Of a stretch of DNA of 64,000 bases, positions 1 to 8,723 are shown piece by piece (the stretch's first letter is position 1; every line of letters starts with the position of its first letter). The stretch spans positions 134,208 through 198,207 of the forward strand of contig CABTZK010000001.1 in the NCBI GenBank assembly GCA_902489275.1. The letters run 5' to 3'. The translations under genes and the position numbers were made by a program. The DNA comes from an uncultured Porphyromonadaceae bacterium. GTDB taxonomy: Bacteria > Bacteroidota > Bacteroidia > Bacteroidales > Muribaculaceae. Below the pieces are notes generated by a model. That model was not told the origin of the DNA. It ran no database searches and saw only the letters and a program-made list of their open reading frames with translations.

Positions 1-360
1 TGGCGGAAAAGTGACTGCTGTCGTGGCTTCGGGTGATACAAAGGCAACGGCAAAATAATCAATTCCAGTACCGATGAGCATGAGCACGCATGACAGGACA
101 CCTGCTATTCTCACGCCAAACTTGTCGAGCACAATGCCACTCACGAATAGCATGAGCAAAAACACGTTGAAGAACCCGCGAGAGCCAATAAACAGCCCAA
201 ACTCCTCGCTGTTCCAGCCCATGCCGCCCTCGCTCACGGGCATTTCCAGGTAGTGCTGAAGCGGCGACATTTCCTTGGCCACCACATAGCCCATCATCAT
301 CACAAAAGAGACGATAAAGAGCACCGCCCAGCGCGCCCATTTTGATTCTGCCTTTATCAT
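1..360 (-). CDS. MFS transporter, N-terminal part (cut by window edge)
   Basis: The leftward frame starts at an ATG at 358-360 and stays open for all 120 codons to the window edge, so the gene is partial at its C-terminus. The first residues (MIKAESKWARW) lead into a hydrophobic helix, and the protein then closely parallels the start of the complete transporter just upstream: a GWNSEEFG-like stretch, a second helix and the MFS loop motif GIVLDKFGVR (G-x3-D-K/R-x-G-R). I infer a major facilitator permease in the inner membrane that is a tandem paralogue of its neighbour. The substrate cannot be told. No promoter of its own is visible in the 74-base gap, so it probably depends on read-through from the upstream gene. 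Confidence 0.85.
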   Translation of the reverse strand, partial: MIKAESKWARWAVLFIVSFVMMMGYVVAKEMSPLQHYLEMPVSEGGMGWNSEEFGLFIGSRGFFNVFLLMLFVSGIVLDKFGVRIAGVLSCVLMLIGTGIDYFAVAFVSPEATTAVTFPP

Positions 361-373
361 ACTTGGTCTTAAA

Positions 374-405
374 ACATGGGAGCACTTTAGAAGATGCTCC
401 CATGT
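374..405 (-). terminator. Intercistronic hairpin between tandem MFS genes
   Basis: Perfect 11-bp inverted repeat ACATGGGAGCA (374-384) / TGCTCCCATGT (395-405) with a 10-base loop. Read leftward it is followed by only four Ts and then, after about 13 bases, by the ATG of the second transporter. It may be a weak terminator or a processing/stability hairpin that lowers expression of the downstream paralogue. Confidence 0.6.
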
Positions 406-434
406 GATGAATAATGTAATAAAGAAAATTAAGC

Positions 435-2105
435 TTATTTAGCGGCCTCGGGCTTAATATTGGGCTCCTCAAGACCGATGTGCTTCTGCTTGTCGACCAC
501 TTTGAGGAATAAGCCTAACAGGAAGGCAGCAATACCAAGACAGGCAAGCATGACTAGCGCCCAAGTGTAGTCGTAGGAAACCGAAGCCTCCTGAGAAGAA
601 ATCTCGCCACTGGCCACTTTCTTGACCAAACTGGTGTTCGTTGCGTCAAGTACCTTGCCAATGAGCAAGGGGAACAGCCACAAGCCGATGTTCTGAATCC
701 AGAAGATGAGCGCATAAGCGCTACCGATAATCTTCTCGTCTACCAATTTGGGAACACTGGGCCACAAGGCCGCTGGGACAAGCGAGAAGCTGGCGCCCAG
801 CACCAGGATGGTGAGATAGGCAACAATGATGCCGCCAACAGCGCTACCCTTAAACATGGGTAACACGAAAGCAAAGGTCAAGTGGCAAGCGATGAGCAGC
901 AGCGAGCCCAGCACGAGCATCGTAGCCGCCTTACCCTTGTGGTCCACATAGTTGCCAAGAATTGGAGTGATGCCTACTGCAAGCAACGGGAAGACGGCAA
1001 ACACGGTCTCGGCACTCTGGCGCATGTAGCCCATGTAGCAGAACACGACTAACGCGACAACGGCGAGAATGTTCATGCCATGCTTCAAGGTTTTAGTCTT
1101 GGAGAAGTTGCTTGCAAATGCAGCGGCTGCCACGACAAGCATGATGAGGTATTGGACAATCGTCACAGTTGAGGAGGCCCAAAACGAATTGGGGTCAAGC
1201 TCCGAGAAAGTGAGGTTGCACTGAAGCATATTCACCGCATACTTCTGGAATGGGAAGATGGCAGAATAGTAAAGCACGCACAAGAGCGCAACAATCCAAA
1301 AGCCCAGGCTGGATAGGATTTTCCCAAGATCCGAGATCTTGAACGGGTCGTCTTTTTCCTCGGCCTCGCCAGTCTGAGAGTCAAGTTTCTTGTCCATAAA
1401 GGCATAGACAACAAACATGATGAGCGCAATCATGAGCAGCACCACACCGAAAGCGACCGAACGCGACACATTGACTTGCCCACCCAATTTGGCAAACATG
1501 GGCGAGAAAATCATGCAGGTGGCAACACCAAGACGCGCAAGCGCCATCTCGCTGCCCATGGCCAGTGCCATTTCCTTGCCCTTGAACCACTTGACGATAC
1601 CGCGCGAGACCGTGATACCGGCCATCTCGACACCGCAGCCAAAAATCATGAAACCAATGGCGGCAAACTTGGCCGAGGCGGGCATCCCTTTATAAAATGG
1701 AGAAATCCCCAACTCGTCAAATCCGGGAATGTAATTTAAATGATTGTCAAACCATACTTTGAGATCGGTGGCGGCAAACGCATCGGTCACCGCATACCAC
1801 TTGATGACGGCTCCCACAAGCATCACGAAACCCGACAGAATGGCGGTGAAGCGCACGCCCATCTTGTCGAGAATGATGCCTGCAAAGATTAAAAAGAAGA
1901 CGAATACATTGAGGAATGTCTCTGCGCCTTCCATGGTACCAAATGCCGTTGAATCCCAACCTCTTTCTGACTCCATGAGGTCTTTGATGGGCGACAGGAT
2001 ATCCATGAAAATGTAACTGCAAAACATGGCTCCTGCCAAGAGCAAGAGAGCAAGCCAGCGCATAGCGGCAGAGTCTCTCATCGTTTTTTGAATTGTTTCT
2101 GTCAT
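435..2105 (-). CDS. MFS transporter (complete paralogue)
   Basis: A 556-residue inner-membrane transporter of the major facilitator superfamily. About twelve hydrophobic segments can be counted, and the loop after helix 2 carries GIILDKMGVR, the classical MFS motif A. The protein is longer than a 400-450 residue MFS core because of a soluble-looking insertion after helix 3 (about residues 110-140, rich in Asp, Asn and Tyr) and a charged linker near the middle (GEAEEKDDPFK). The ATG at 2103-2105 fits well: a short polar N-terminus precedes helix 1, and a good promoter lies 40-70 bases upstream. A paralogue follows downstream. The substrate is unknown; long anion/organic-acid type MFS proteins look similar, but that is inference. 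Confidence 0.9.
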   Translation of the reverse strand: MTETIQKTMRDSAAMRWLALLLLAGAMFCSYIFMDILSPIKDLMESERGWDSTAFGTMEGAETFLNVFVFFLIFAGIILDKMGVRFTAILSGFVMLVGAVIKWYAVTDAFAATDLKVWFDNHLNYIPGFDELGISPFYKGMPASAKFAAIGFMIFGCGVEMAGITVSRGIVKWFKGKEMALAMGSEMALARLGVATCMIFSPMFAKLGGQVNVSRSVAFGVVLLMIALIMFVVYAFMDKKLDSQTGEAEEKDDPFKISDLGKILSSLGFWIVALLCVLYYSAIFPFQKYAVNMLQCNLTFSELDPNSFWASSTVTIVQYLIMLVVAAAAFASNFSKTKTLKHGMNILAVVALVVFCYMGYMRQSAETVFAVFPLLAVGITPILGNYVDHKGKAATMLVLGSLLLIACHLTFAFVLPMFKGSAVGGIIVAYLTILVLGASFSLVPAALWPSVPKLVDEKIIGSAYALIFWIQNIGLWLFPLLIGKVLDATNTSLVKKVASGEISSQEASVSYDYTWALVMLACLGIAAFLLGLFLKVVDKQKHIGLEEPNIKPEAAK

Positions 2106-2146
2106 TTTATGTTTAATTATATAGGTTAAATATCAATTGAGCGGTG

Positions 2147-2176
2147 CAAATTTACACATTAAATTATGAATTGCAA
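2147..2176 (-). promoter_or_regulatory. Bacteroidetes promoter for the MFS gene pair
   Basis: On the minus strand: TTG (complement of 2174-2176), 19 bases, then TAAATTTG (complement of 2147-2154), matching the Bacteroidetes -33/-7 consensus. Transcription should start near 2140, giving a leader of roughly 35 bases. Confidence 0.75.
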
Positions 2177-2212
2177 CATCTTTTTACCGTTTTAATTTGT
2201 TATGCCCTGCTT

Positions 2213-2227
2213 AAACCTAAAAGGTTT
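2213..2227. promoter_or_regulatory. Short inverted repeat upstream of htpG
   Basis: AAACCT (2213-2218) and AGGTTT (2222-2227) form perfect 6-bp arms three bases apart in the 226-base divergent gap between the MFS gene and htpG. It does not match the CIRCE heat-shock operator. It could be an operator for htpG, or chance in an A+T-rich region. I see no perfect TAnnTTTG box for htpG; the closest is CAATTTTG near 2251. Confidence 0.25.
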
Positions 2228-2331
2228 CTGCCAAATTGTACACACGATGGCGCAATTTTGTCACCACAGCAACCGTGGCATTTATTTTGCAGCAACCATT
2301 CCCTAGGAAAACAAAAATACATCATCAAACT

Positions 2332-4377
2332 ATGGCTAAAGGATCAATTGGGGTAACGACCAACAACATTTTCCCCGTTATTAAACAATTTCTCTACAGC
2401 GATCACGAGATTTTCCTTCGTGAGCTTATTTCCAACGCAGTCGACGCAACCCAAAAACTAAAAACGCTCGCCAACAACAACGAGTTCAGTGGAAAGACCG
2501 ATGACCTCAAGGTCACCGTCACCCTCGACAAGGATGCGAAAACGCTCACGGTGAGCGATAACGGCATTGGGATGACTGCCGAGGAGATTGACAAGTACAT
2601 TAACCAAATCGCTTTCTCGGGAGCCGAGGAGTTCCTCAGCAAGTACAAAGACAACGCTAACGCCATCATCGGGCACTTCGGCCTGGGCTTTTACAGTGCC
2701 TTTATGGTATCGGAGAAAGTCGAAATCCGCACCCTGTCCTGGCAAGATGGCGCAAAGGCCGTTCGCTGGTCATGCGACGGCTCGCCCGAGTACGACATGA
2801 CCGACGACGACAAAGCCACACGTGGCACCGACATCATCCTGCACATCACCGACGACGACAAGGAATATCTTGAGCAAAGCCGCATCTCCGGCCTGCTCCG
2901 CAAGTATTGCCGCTTCATGCCAATTCCTGTGGTCTTCGGGAAAGAGCAAGAATGGAAAGATGGAAAATATGTTGATACCGGCAAAGACAAAATCATCAAC
3001 GACATCGAGCCGCTGTGGACCCGCAAGCCCACCGACCTGAAAGACGAGGACTACCTCAAGTTCTACCATGCCATCCAGCCAGGCCAGGAAGATCCCTTAT
3101 TCTGGATTCACCTCAATGTCGACTACCCGTTTAATCTCACGGGCATTCTCTACTTCCCCAAGATTAAAAACAATCTCGACATTCGCAAAGACCGCATCCA
3201 GCTGTATTGCAACCAGGTGTTTGTGACCGACAGTGTGGAAGGCGTTGTCCCCGAGTTCATGATGCTGCTGCAAGGCGTTATCGACTCGCCCGACATCCCG
3301 CTGAACGTGTCGCGCAGCTACTTGCAGGCCGACCGCAACGTGAAAAAGATTTCAACTTATATCACCAAGAAAGTGGCCGCCCGCCTCGAAGAAATCTCCA
3401 AGAAAGACGCTAAGAGTTTCGAGGAGAAATGGAACGACATCAAAATTTTCATCGAGTATGGCATGCTCAGCGATGAGAAGTTCTGCGAGCAAGCCATGAA
3501 GTTTGCGCTGGTGGAAAACACCGACAAGAAATTTTTCAAACTCGATGACTACAAGACCCTGATTGGGGCCAACCAAACCGACAAAGACGGCAACCTCATC
3601 TATCTTTACGCTACCGACCAGGAAGCGCAGTACACCTACATCAAAGCCGCTGCCGACAAGGGTTACGACGTGCTGCTCATGGACGGCCAACTCGACATCC
3701 CATTTGTGGGCATGCTGGAGCAAAAGAACGAGAAATCACGTTTTGTTCGCGTGGATGCCGACGTGCTCGACAACCTCATCAAAAAAGACGACCACAAGCA
3801 GCCCGAGCTCACCGAGGAGCAAAAGAGCATGGCCTCTACCCTCTTCAAGTCACAGATTCCCAGCATCGACAAGGCCGAGTTCTATGTGACATACGCTGCC
3901 CTGTCGCCCGACGAGCAGCCCATCGTTATCACGCAAAGCGAATACATGCGCCGCATGAAAGAAATGGCTAAATTCCAGCCGGGAATGAGTTTCTATGGCG
4001 AAATGCCCGACGCTTTCAACTTGGCGCTGAACACCAATCACCCCGTGATCAAAAAAGTCCTTGACGCAGCCACGGCTGCCCTTGAGGCAGAGTTGAAGCC
4101 CATCGGTGACGAGCTTCAAGCCGAGTCAGCAAAAATCAAGGTTATCCGCGATCTTGACAAGGATAACAAGGGAATACCCGAGGATAAAAAGCCCGAACTC
4201 GAGGAAGCCGAAAAGAAAGCCAAGGAAATCAGTGACAAGCGTGACGCCATCGTCACTCGCTATGCCGAGCAACAAGACGATGTGAAACAGCTCATCGACA
4301 TCGCACTCTTAGGCAATGGCTTGTTGAAAGGCGAAGCGCTCAATCAATTCCTCAAGCGCTCGGTCTCGTTGCTCTAA
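2332..4377 (+). CDS. htpG: Molecular chaperone HtpG (Hsp90 family)
   Basis: A 681-residue cytosolic ATP-dependent chaperone. The GHKL ATPase domain is at the N-terminus: ELISNAVDA with the catalytic Glu and Mg-binding Asn, then DNGIGMT and GHFGLGFYSAF for nucleotide binding; the middle and C-terminal dimerisation domains follow. I start at ATG 2332 (MAKGSIGV), although the frame is open upstream from a TTG at 2236, because the family begins just before the first helix of the ATPase domain and the extra residues look unlike Hsp90. The length matches Bacteroidetes HtpG, which is longer than the 624-residue E. coli protein, partly through a charged C-terminal stretch (around DKDNKGIPEDKKPE). Monocistronic: a divergent neighbour on the left, a hairpin terminator 24 bases after the stop. 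Confidence 0.97.
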   Translation: MAKGSIGVTTNNIFPVIKQFLYSDHEIFLRELISNAVDATQKLKTLANNNEFSGKTDDLKVTVTLDKDAKTLTVSDNGIGMTAEEIDKYINQIAFSGAEEFLSKYKDNANAIIGHFGLGFYSAFMVSEKVEIRTLSWQDGAKAVRWSCDGSPEYDMTDDDKATRGTDIILHITDDDKEYLEQSRISGLLRKYCRFMPIPVVFGKEQEWKDGKYVDTGKDKIINDIEPLWTRKPTDLKDEDYLKFYHAIQPGQEDPLFWIHLNVDYPFNLTGILYFPKIKNNLDIRKDRIQLYCNQVFVTDSVEGVVPEFMMLLQGVIDSPDIPLNVSRSYLQADRNVKKISTYITKKVAARLEEISKKDAKSFEEKWNDIKIFIEYGMLSDEKFCEQAMKFALVENTDKKFFKLDDYKTLIGANQTDKDGNLIYLYATDQEAQYTYIKAAADKGYDVLLMDGQLDIPFVGMLEQKNEKSRFVRVDADVLDNLIKKDDHKQPELTEEQKSMASTLFKSQIPSIDKAEFYVTYAALSPDEQPIVITQSEYMRRMKEMAKFQPGMSFYGEMPDAFNLALNTNHPVIKKVLDAATAALEAELKPIGDELQAESAKIKVIRDLDKDNKGIPEDKKPELEEAEKKAKEISDKRDAIVTRYAEQQDDVKQLIDIALLGNGLLKGEALNQFLKRSVSLL

Positions 4378-4400
4378 ACCCAGCACACACACAATGATTT

Positions 4401-4432
4401 ACCCCAGCCGTTTTTTGACTGGGGTAATTTGT
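4401..4432 (+). terminator. Terminator after htpG
   Basis: Stem ACCCCAG (4401-4407) / CTGGGGT (4419-4425) with an 11-base loop, followed by a T-rich run. It lies between convergent htpG and the M16 protease gene and could serve both. Confidence 0.7.
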
Positions 4433-4453
4433 TGTTTTTATACTGCTCGCACA

Positions 4454-5719
4454 TTAAGCATTGGGGCCATAGTACAGCACGCTGCACCTCTGTGGGCTAA
4501 ATAGCCGGCGAGCCACCTCCAAGACTTTTTCGGGTGTCAATGCGCGGTATCGCTCGATTTCGGTGTTGATGGAGTGGGCACTCAGTCCCGTCTCGGGATG
4601 AGCCATGCCCAGTAATTCATAGCGGCAGAGTTTGACGGCCTTTTCAGCGTAGCCAATATTCTCGAACAGCAAGTTTGACTCGTATTTGTTCACGCACTTC
4701 TCAATCTCGTGTTGGGTGGGGGGGACATCAAAAAGCCGTTGGATTTCGGCCTCAATCGCTGTCTTTGCGCGTTCGAAATCAGCATTTTTCGTCAATCGGC
4801 CACGGATGATAAACAACCCGCTGTCCTCGTTGCCCCTTACCGACGCGTCGAGTTCGGTGAACAGGCCCGAGGGCACAAGCACATGGCGATAAAAACGGGA
4901 TGACGTGCCATTTGACAAGATGTCGCTCACGTTGTCGCACGCCTGGTAATCGGCACCGCCACGTCCACACATGGGAAATAGCAGGTAAATCATGTCTTGA
5001 GGCACTCCAGTGCGGCAGACACGCTTCAGGCGAGGCTCTGTTTGCTCTGGCTCGGCAGGAATTTGTCGAGGTGGCTGCTGATGTGGCATCATGTCACCAA
5101 ACCACTTTTCGGCAAGTTCCACCACCCTGTCGAAGTCAATGTGTCCCGAAACGCAAAGGATGGCATTATTCACCGCGTAATAAGCGTGAAAGAACGCCAC
5201 GATTTCGTCATACGACGCTTCTTGAATGTGCTCCAGCTTCAGGCCAATTGTTGGCCACCGATAGGGATGAACCTGATAGGCAAGTGCATTCACCACGTGC
5301 CCAAGGTCGCCGTAGGGCTGATTGAGGCACCGTTGCTTGAATTCCTCCATCACTACACGCTTTTGCGTGTCGATGCTTTCTTCGCTCAAATTGAGGTCCA
5401 TCAACCGCCCAGACTCCAGCCAAAATGCCGTTTCGATATTGTGAGCAGGCAACGTCTCGTAGTAGTTGGTGATGTCAACGCTTGTCCAGGCGTTGCTTTC
5501 TCCCCCAGCCGCTTGCAACGGGGCATCATAGTTGGGGGCATACTTTGAGCCTGTGAACATCAAGTGCTCCATCAAGTGAGCAAGCCCCGTGCGATGAGGG
5601 TGCTCATTTTTTGACCCCACGTGATAGAGCAAGTTGACAGCGACCATGACTGTCGCGTGATCATCATGATGAAGTAGCCTTAACCCATTGGGTAGCGTGT
5701 AGCTGTTTACCGAAATCAT
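4454..5719 (-). CDS. M16 family zinc peptidase, single-unit type
   Basis: A 421-residue insulinase/pitrilysin-family protein. The inverted zinc motif HxxEH is intact (H48, E51 and H52 in HLMEH), and a downstream Glu-rich stretch (VVMEEFKQR) supplies the likely third ligand. The length corresponds to one peptidase half plus one inactive half, as in the processing-peptidase-like subfamily. There is no clear signal peptide, so a cytosolic role or non-classical location is likely. It lies 55 bases downstream of the cyclophilin gene on the same strand and probably shares its transcript. A second M16 protein, twice as long and exported, is encoded at 55682-58591; the two are different branches of the family. 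Confidence 0.9.
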   Translation of the reverse strand: MISVNSYTLPNGLRLLHHDDHATVMVAVNLLYHVGSKNEHPHRTGLAHLMEHLMFTGSKYAPNYDAPLQAAGGESNAWTSVDITNYYETLPAHNIETAFWLESGRLMDLNLSEESIDTQKRVVMEEFKQRCLNQPYGDLGHVVNALAYQVHPYRWPTIGLKLEHIQEASYDEIVAFFHAYYAVNNAILCVSGHIDFDRVVELAEKWFGDMMPHQQPPRQIPAEPEQTEPRLKRVCRTGVPQDMIYLLFPMCGRGGADYQACDNVSDILSNGTSSRFYRHVLVPSGLFTELDASVRGNEDSGLFIIRGRLTKNADFERAKTAIEAEIQRLFDVPPTQHEIEKCVNKYESNLLFENIGYAEKAVKLCRYELLGMAHPETGLSAHSINTEIERYRALTPEKVLEVARRLFSPQRCSVLYYGPNA

Positions 5720-5774
5720 CTACTTGAAAGACAGAAAGACAGATAAAGCGCAAGTCGAGCATTTAATCTCTATC

Positions 5775-6620
5775 TTACTCTACGACAGTAGCTTTAATAA
5801 TGCGTACATCCTGGGCTGGACGGTCATTCCCATCGACAGCCACCTGCTGGATTTTGTCAACGACATCCATTCCTTGCAGCACCTCGCCAAACACCGTGTA
5901 TTGGGCATCGAGATGCGGCGTGCCGCCTATTGTCGTGTAAAGTTTCTTGGCTTCGGGCGTGTAGCGTGCCTTTGGACCTGCCGCAAACTCGGTCTCGGCC
6001 ATTGGCACCAGTTCTTGCTGTAACTCTTGCAAGGCAGTGGCGTTTCCCGCTGCTTGCAACTGCTTGACGCTATCCATCTTCTCCTGGAGGAGCGAGGCAT
6101 AGATGTTTTCCTTCATCTGGTTGGCAAGCCCCATTTCTGTCATGCCTAACGATTGCGAGGTGACTACCTTGCCCGTTACGATATAGAACTGAGAGCCACT
6201 GCTGCGGCGGAAAGGGTTCACCTGGTCACTCGTGCGAGCCGCCGCAAGAGCGCCGCGCTTGTGATAGTATTTTGGGAACACGATTTCGGCAGGGATGGTG
6301 TAGCCGGGGTCGCCATTGCCAAGGCGCGCGCCAGGAGCGGCGTTTTTAGAATCGGGATCACCCGCTTGAACCATGAAATCCTTAATCACCCGGTGGAAAA
6401 GGAGACCATCGTAGTAGCCATCCTTTACCAGTTTGATGAAATTGTCACGATGAAGTGGAGTCTCGTTGTAAAGGGCCACCACGATCTTGCCCATCGAGGT
6501 CTCAATAGAGACTTTTGCCGTATTTTCCAATTGTGCTGACGAAAGAGTGTCCTGCGCATGCAAATTCAAGAAAAAGCACGTCATGAGCATGGACAAGGTG
6601 AATAAACGAGTTAATTTCAT
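5775..6620 (-). CDS. Exported cyclophilin-type peptidyl-prolyl isomerase
   Basis: A 281-residue protein with an N-terminal signal peptide ending ...FFLNLHAQ, placing it in the periplasm. The cyclophilin core is recognisable: VALYNETPLHRDNF, LLFHRVIKDFMVQAGDP with the catalytic Arg in FHRV, then the GSQFYIV strand and, near the end, TVFGEVLQGMDVVDKI. Between the QFYIV strand and the C-terminal strands there is an insertion of about 70 residues with a Gln/Met-rich helical stretch, common in Bacteroidetes cyclophilins of this size. Predicted role: cis-trans isomerisation of prolyl bonds during folding of exported proteins. It probably sits in an operon with the unknown gene upstream and the M16 gene downstream. 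Confidence 0.92.
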   Translation of the reverse strand: MKLTRLFTLSMLMTCFFLNLHAQDTLSSAQLENTAKVSIETSMGKIVVALYNETPLHRDNFIKLVKDGYYDGLLFHRVIKDFMVQAGDPDSKNAAPGARLGNGDPGYTIPAEIVFPKYYHKRGALAAARTSDQVNPFRRSSGSQFYIVTGKVVTSQSLGMTEMGLANQMKENIYASLLQEKMDSVKQLQAAGNATALQELQQELVPMAETEFAAGPKARYTPEAKKLYTTIGGTPHLDAQYTVFGEVLQGMDVVDKIQQVAVDGNDRPAQDVRIIKATVVE

Positions 6621-6692
6621 AATATCTCAATAAATGTTTAGCATGGGAAAAGACTTTGCGCGAGAGCCTAACCATCTCCCAACAGCGCCTTT

Positions 6693-7067
6693 TTATATGC
6701 CTACGGGATACAGGCGCTTGAAAATGCGGCGAAAGTTGTCATCGCCTGCGCTTAACTCTGCGGCACGCTCCTTGTAGTCGGCACCCCAAAGGCTGGCAAT
6801 AAGGTCGGCGAGATACACATGCTCACGGTCTTTCTCTATAGCCGATTTCACCAGTTTGTCAATGCTTGAGGCGTATTTTTTCGCGTCGATGGCATGTAGA
6901 TACCTTGCGGTAGACACTACAAACTGACCACTGTGGTCAACCAGTATCATATTGTCGACAAATTCTGGCATCTGATCACCTATGCTGTCAATGTTATTGG
7001 CGATATACTCATAGGTCATCAACCCGTTAGGGTCTTTGCTTAACTTCTTCTTTAACGCTTCGTCCAT
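6693..7067 (-). CDS. Conserved-looking protein of unknown function
   Basis: I do not recognise this 124-residue protein. The start is taken at ATG 7065-7067 (MDEALKKKLSK); the frame continues upstream, but that part crosses a good promoter and reads like non-coding sequence. The protein is soluble, acidic and basic residues are balanced, and there is no signal peptide or membrane helix. Notable stretches are MILVDHSGQFVVSTARYLHA in the middle and DDNFRRIFKRLYP at the end. It is the first gene after a strong promoter and is followed at 72 bases by the cyclophilin gene. A small cytosolic helical protein is all that can be said. Confidence 0.8.
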   Translation of the reverse strand: MDEALKKKLSKDPNGLMTYEYIANNIDSIGDQMPEFVDNMILVDHSGQFVVSTARYLHAIDAKKYASSIDKLVKSAIEKDREHVYLADLIASLWGADYKERAAELSAGDDNFRRIFKRLYPVGI

Positions 7068-7134
7068 ATCACGATAAATGATAGTATCTGAATAATAAAA
7101 GGATAACCCCGCACTTAGCGGGCTTAATGCCCCA

Positions 7135-7164
7135 CAAAGGTAGTCAATAATTTCAACATTGCAA
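7135..7164 (-). promoter_or_regulatory. Promoter with 5'-end stem-loop
   Basis: Minus strand: TTTTTG (ending at 7162), 19 bases, TACCTTTG (complement of 7135-7142), a textbook Bacteroidetes promoter. The transcript would start near 7128, so the CCCGC/GCGGG hairpin at 7108-7122 would sit almost at the 5' end of the mRNA, where such loops often protect against decay. Confidence 0.8.
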
Positions 7165-7242
7165 AAACGGCGGTGAAGAAAGCGATTGCCCACTGGAGCG
7201 ATGCTGCCGAGCAGAATGTGGCTGCAAGGGGATAGAAATAGA

Positions 7243-7278
7243 GAAACGGCTAATAGTCAAAAGACTACTAACCGTTTC
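7243..7278 (-). terminator. Terminator after tRNA-Glu
   Basis: A 16-bp inverted repeat: arms 7243-7258 and 7263-7278 with a four-base loop. In the leftward transcript all 16 positions pair, two as G-U; in the rightward transcript the same two positions are C-A mismatches, so the element is built for the tRNA strand. It begins 8 bases after the CCA end. The tail is only moderately U-rich. Confidence 0.75.
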
Positions 7279-7286
7279 ATGGGGGC

Positions 7287-7361
7287 TGGTAGTGGTACTG
7301 GGAATCGAACCCAGATTGCAAGATTGAGAATCTTGTGGCCTAACCGTTAGCCGATACCACC
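7287..7361 (-). tRNA. tRNA-Glu (anticodon CTC), CCA encoded
   Basis: The minus strand folds as a full cloverleaf: acceptor stem GGTGGTA/TACCACT (first pair G-U), D-arm with GGTTAGG, anticodon stem CAAGA/TCTTG with loop TTCTCAA (anticodon CTC, reading GAG), and T-arm CTGGG-TTCGATT-CCCAG. Discriminator A is followed by CCA in the genome (7287-7289). The tRNA body is 72 nt. Confidence 0.95.
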
Positions 7362-7373
7362 GTTTTGCGAGTG

Positions 7374-7403
7374 CAAAGGTAGTACTTTTTTTTAATTCTC
7401 CAA
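7374..7403 (-). promoter_or_regulatory. Promoter of tRNA-Glu
   Basis: Minus strand: TTTTG (complement of 7401-7405), 19 bases, TACCTTTG (complement of 7374-7381). Initiation would fall about 6 bases before the mature tRNA 5' end, so the precursor needs little 5' trimming. Confidence 0.8.
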
Positions 7404-7483
7404 AATTTTCTGCTTTTTTTCCAGAAAAATCGTCAAAAATCACTTGGAAAAGGTGAAGCAACCTGCCCGTTGATGACCTTGAT

Positions 7484-8719
7484 TCATTTTTTGCGCTGAT
7501 TGCCGGCAGTGGAGTCCTTCCCCTTGGCTGCGTTTCCATCCCGCAATTGCACGCCAAGTTTCACCGTTCCCTTGCCAGTCTTCTGGTTAAGCTCGTCCAT
7601 GAGCACGTCGAGCTGGTGCTGGCGCTGGCGTTTGTCGGCATCCACCTCAAAGAGACTTGCCAAGACCGTTTTAGCATCGACGACACTGGTGATAGTCACC
7701 CCTGCCCGCTTGTAGCGATACCCGTCTCGGTAAATGCTTCTCAGCAGCTTGATGGCCTGCCTCACAAGTTCGGTCGAGAGGTTGGTGGGTGTTTCAAGTT
7801 TGCACGAAGCCGAATTCTCATATTGCGGCAAGTCCTCGCGATAGTGATTGGTGGCGACAAACACACTCATGCCCTTGGCCAGCGTGTGCTGACGCCGCAA
7901 CGTGGACGAGCAATCGGCCGCAAAGTTGCTCACCTCGGCAACAAGCCCCTCGATCGTAGAAATCATTTGAGGAAATGTCCTCGTGTTGCTCACGCTCTTC
8001 GACACTTCATTCTCCCTCATCACGATGCAGTCGATTCCGTTCAATTCGTCTCTCGTGTTGATAATGGGTTGCGGGAAGCAGGTGTGCAAGTAACTCCTGC
8101 TTCGCATGGCCAGGTCGTAGGCCGTCCAGATTCCCTCTTGATACATCCTTGCCCGGTATCGCCGGCCAATGCCCCACACGTCCTCAATGGGCGTTAAGTG
8201 CAGCGCGCTCAAGCGTTTCTCGTCGGTGTCGATGAGGCAGCAATGACGATAGGCCGAATACTTTTTAGCAAAGTGGCTGGCAATCTTGGCCAACGTCTTG
8301 CTTGGGGCAATGCCGATGCTCACGGGCAGCCCTAACGCCTCGCGAATCTTCCCATGCAGTTGCTCGCCCCACTGCTTTAAGTCGACCGTGACCCCACTCA
8401 TGTCACAAAATGCCTCATCGATAGAGTACTGGTACAAGTTGGGGCACTGCGTTCTCAAGAAACCCATCAACCGGTCGGAGATCTCTTTGTAATAGTGGTG
8501 GTCGGCAGGGATGGCCACATACTGGCCGGGGCAATACCGCCGCTTCATCTTGAAGAAAGGCTCTCCCATCTTGATGCCAAGCCGCTTGGCCTCGTTGCTG
8601 CGGGCAATCACGGCGGCTTCGCCAGCACTCAACACGACCACTGGCATGCCTTCAAGTTCCGGTTTGCGAATGCGCTCGCACGAAACGAAACAGTTGTCCA
8701 CATCGGCAATAAGAATCAT
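7484..8719 (-). CDS. umuC: Y-family DNA polymerase, UmuC-like
   Basis: A 411-residue translesion polymerase catalytic subunit. The N-terminus MILIADVDNCFVSCERI carries the first metal-binding Asp, VIARSNEAKRLGI is the usual finger-domain block, and YSIDEAFCDM holds the second acidic metal site. The little-finger domain and a C-terminal tail follow; the last residues (GNAAKGKDSTAGNQRKK) are low-complexity. The common loop SNNDGC is replaced here by SAGEAA. No umuD-like protease gene lies in the window, so its partner, if any, is elsewhere. Role: bypass of DNA damage after SOS-type induction; no LexA-like box could be identified. Divergent from lysO with only 79 bases between start codons. Confidence 0.93.
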   Translation of the reverse strand: MILIADVDNCFVSCERIRKPELEGMPVVVLSAGEAAVIARSNEAKRLGIKMGEPFFKMKRRYCPGQYVAIPADHHYYKEISDRLMGFLRTQCPNLYQYSIDEAFCDMSGVTVDLKQWGEQLHGKIREALGLPVSIGIAPSKTLAKIASHFAKKYSAYRHCCLIDTDEKRLSALHLTPIEDVWGIGRRYRARMYQEGIWTAYDLAMRSRSYLHTCFPQPIINTRDELNGIDCIVMRENEVSKSVSNTRTFPQMISTIEGLVAEVSNFAADCSSTLRRQHTLAKGMSVFVATNHYREDLPQYENSASCKLETPTNLSTELVRQAIKLLRSIYRDGYRYKRAGVTITSVVDAKTVLASLFEVDADKRQRQHQLDVLMDELNQKTGKGTVKLGVQLRDGNAAKGKDSTAGNQRKK

Positions 8720-8723
8720 GACG

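Noticed and set aside
59..472. Minus-strand frame of 137 codons spanning the gap between the MFS genes
   Set aside because: It overlaps two real transporter genes in another frame and crosses the intercistronic hairpin.
2236..2331. N-terminal extension of HtpG from a TTG at 2236
   Set aside because: Extra residues do not resemble Hsp90; ATG 2332 matches the family start.
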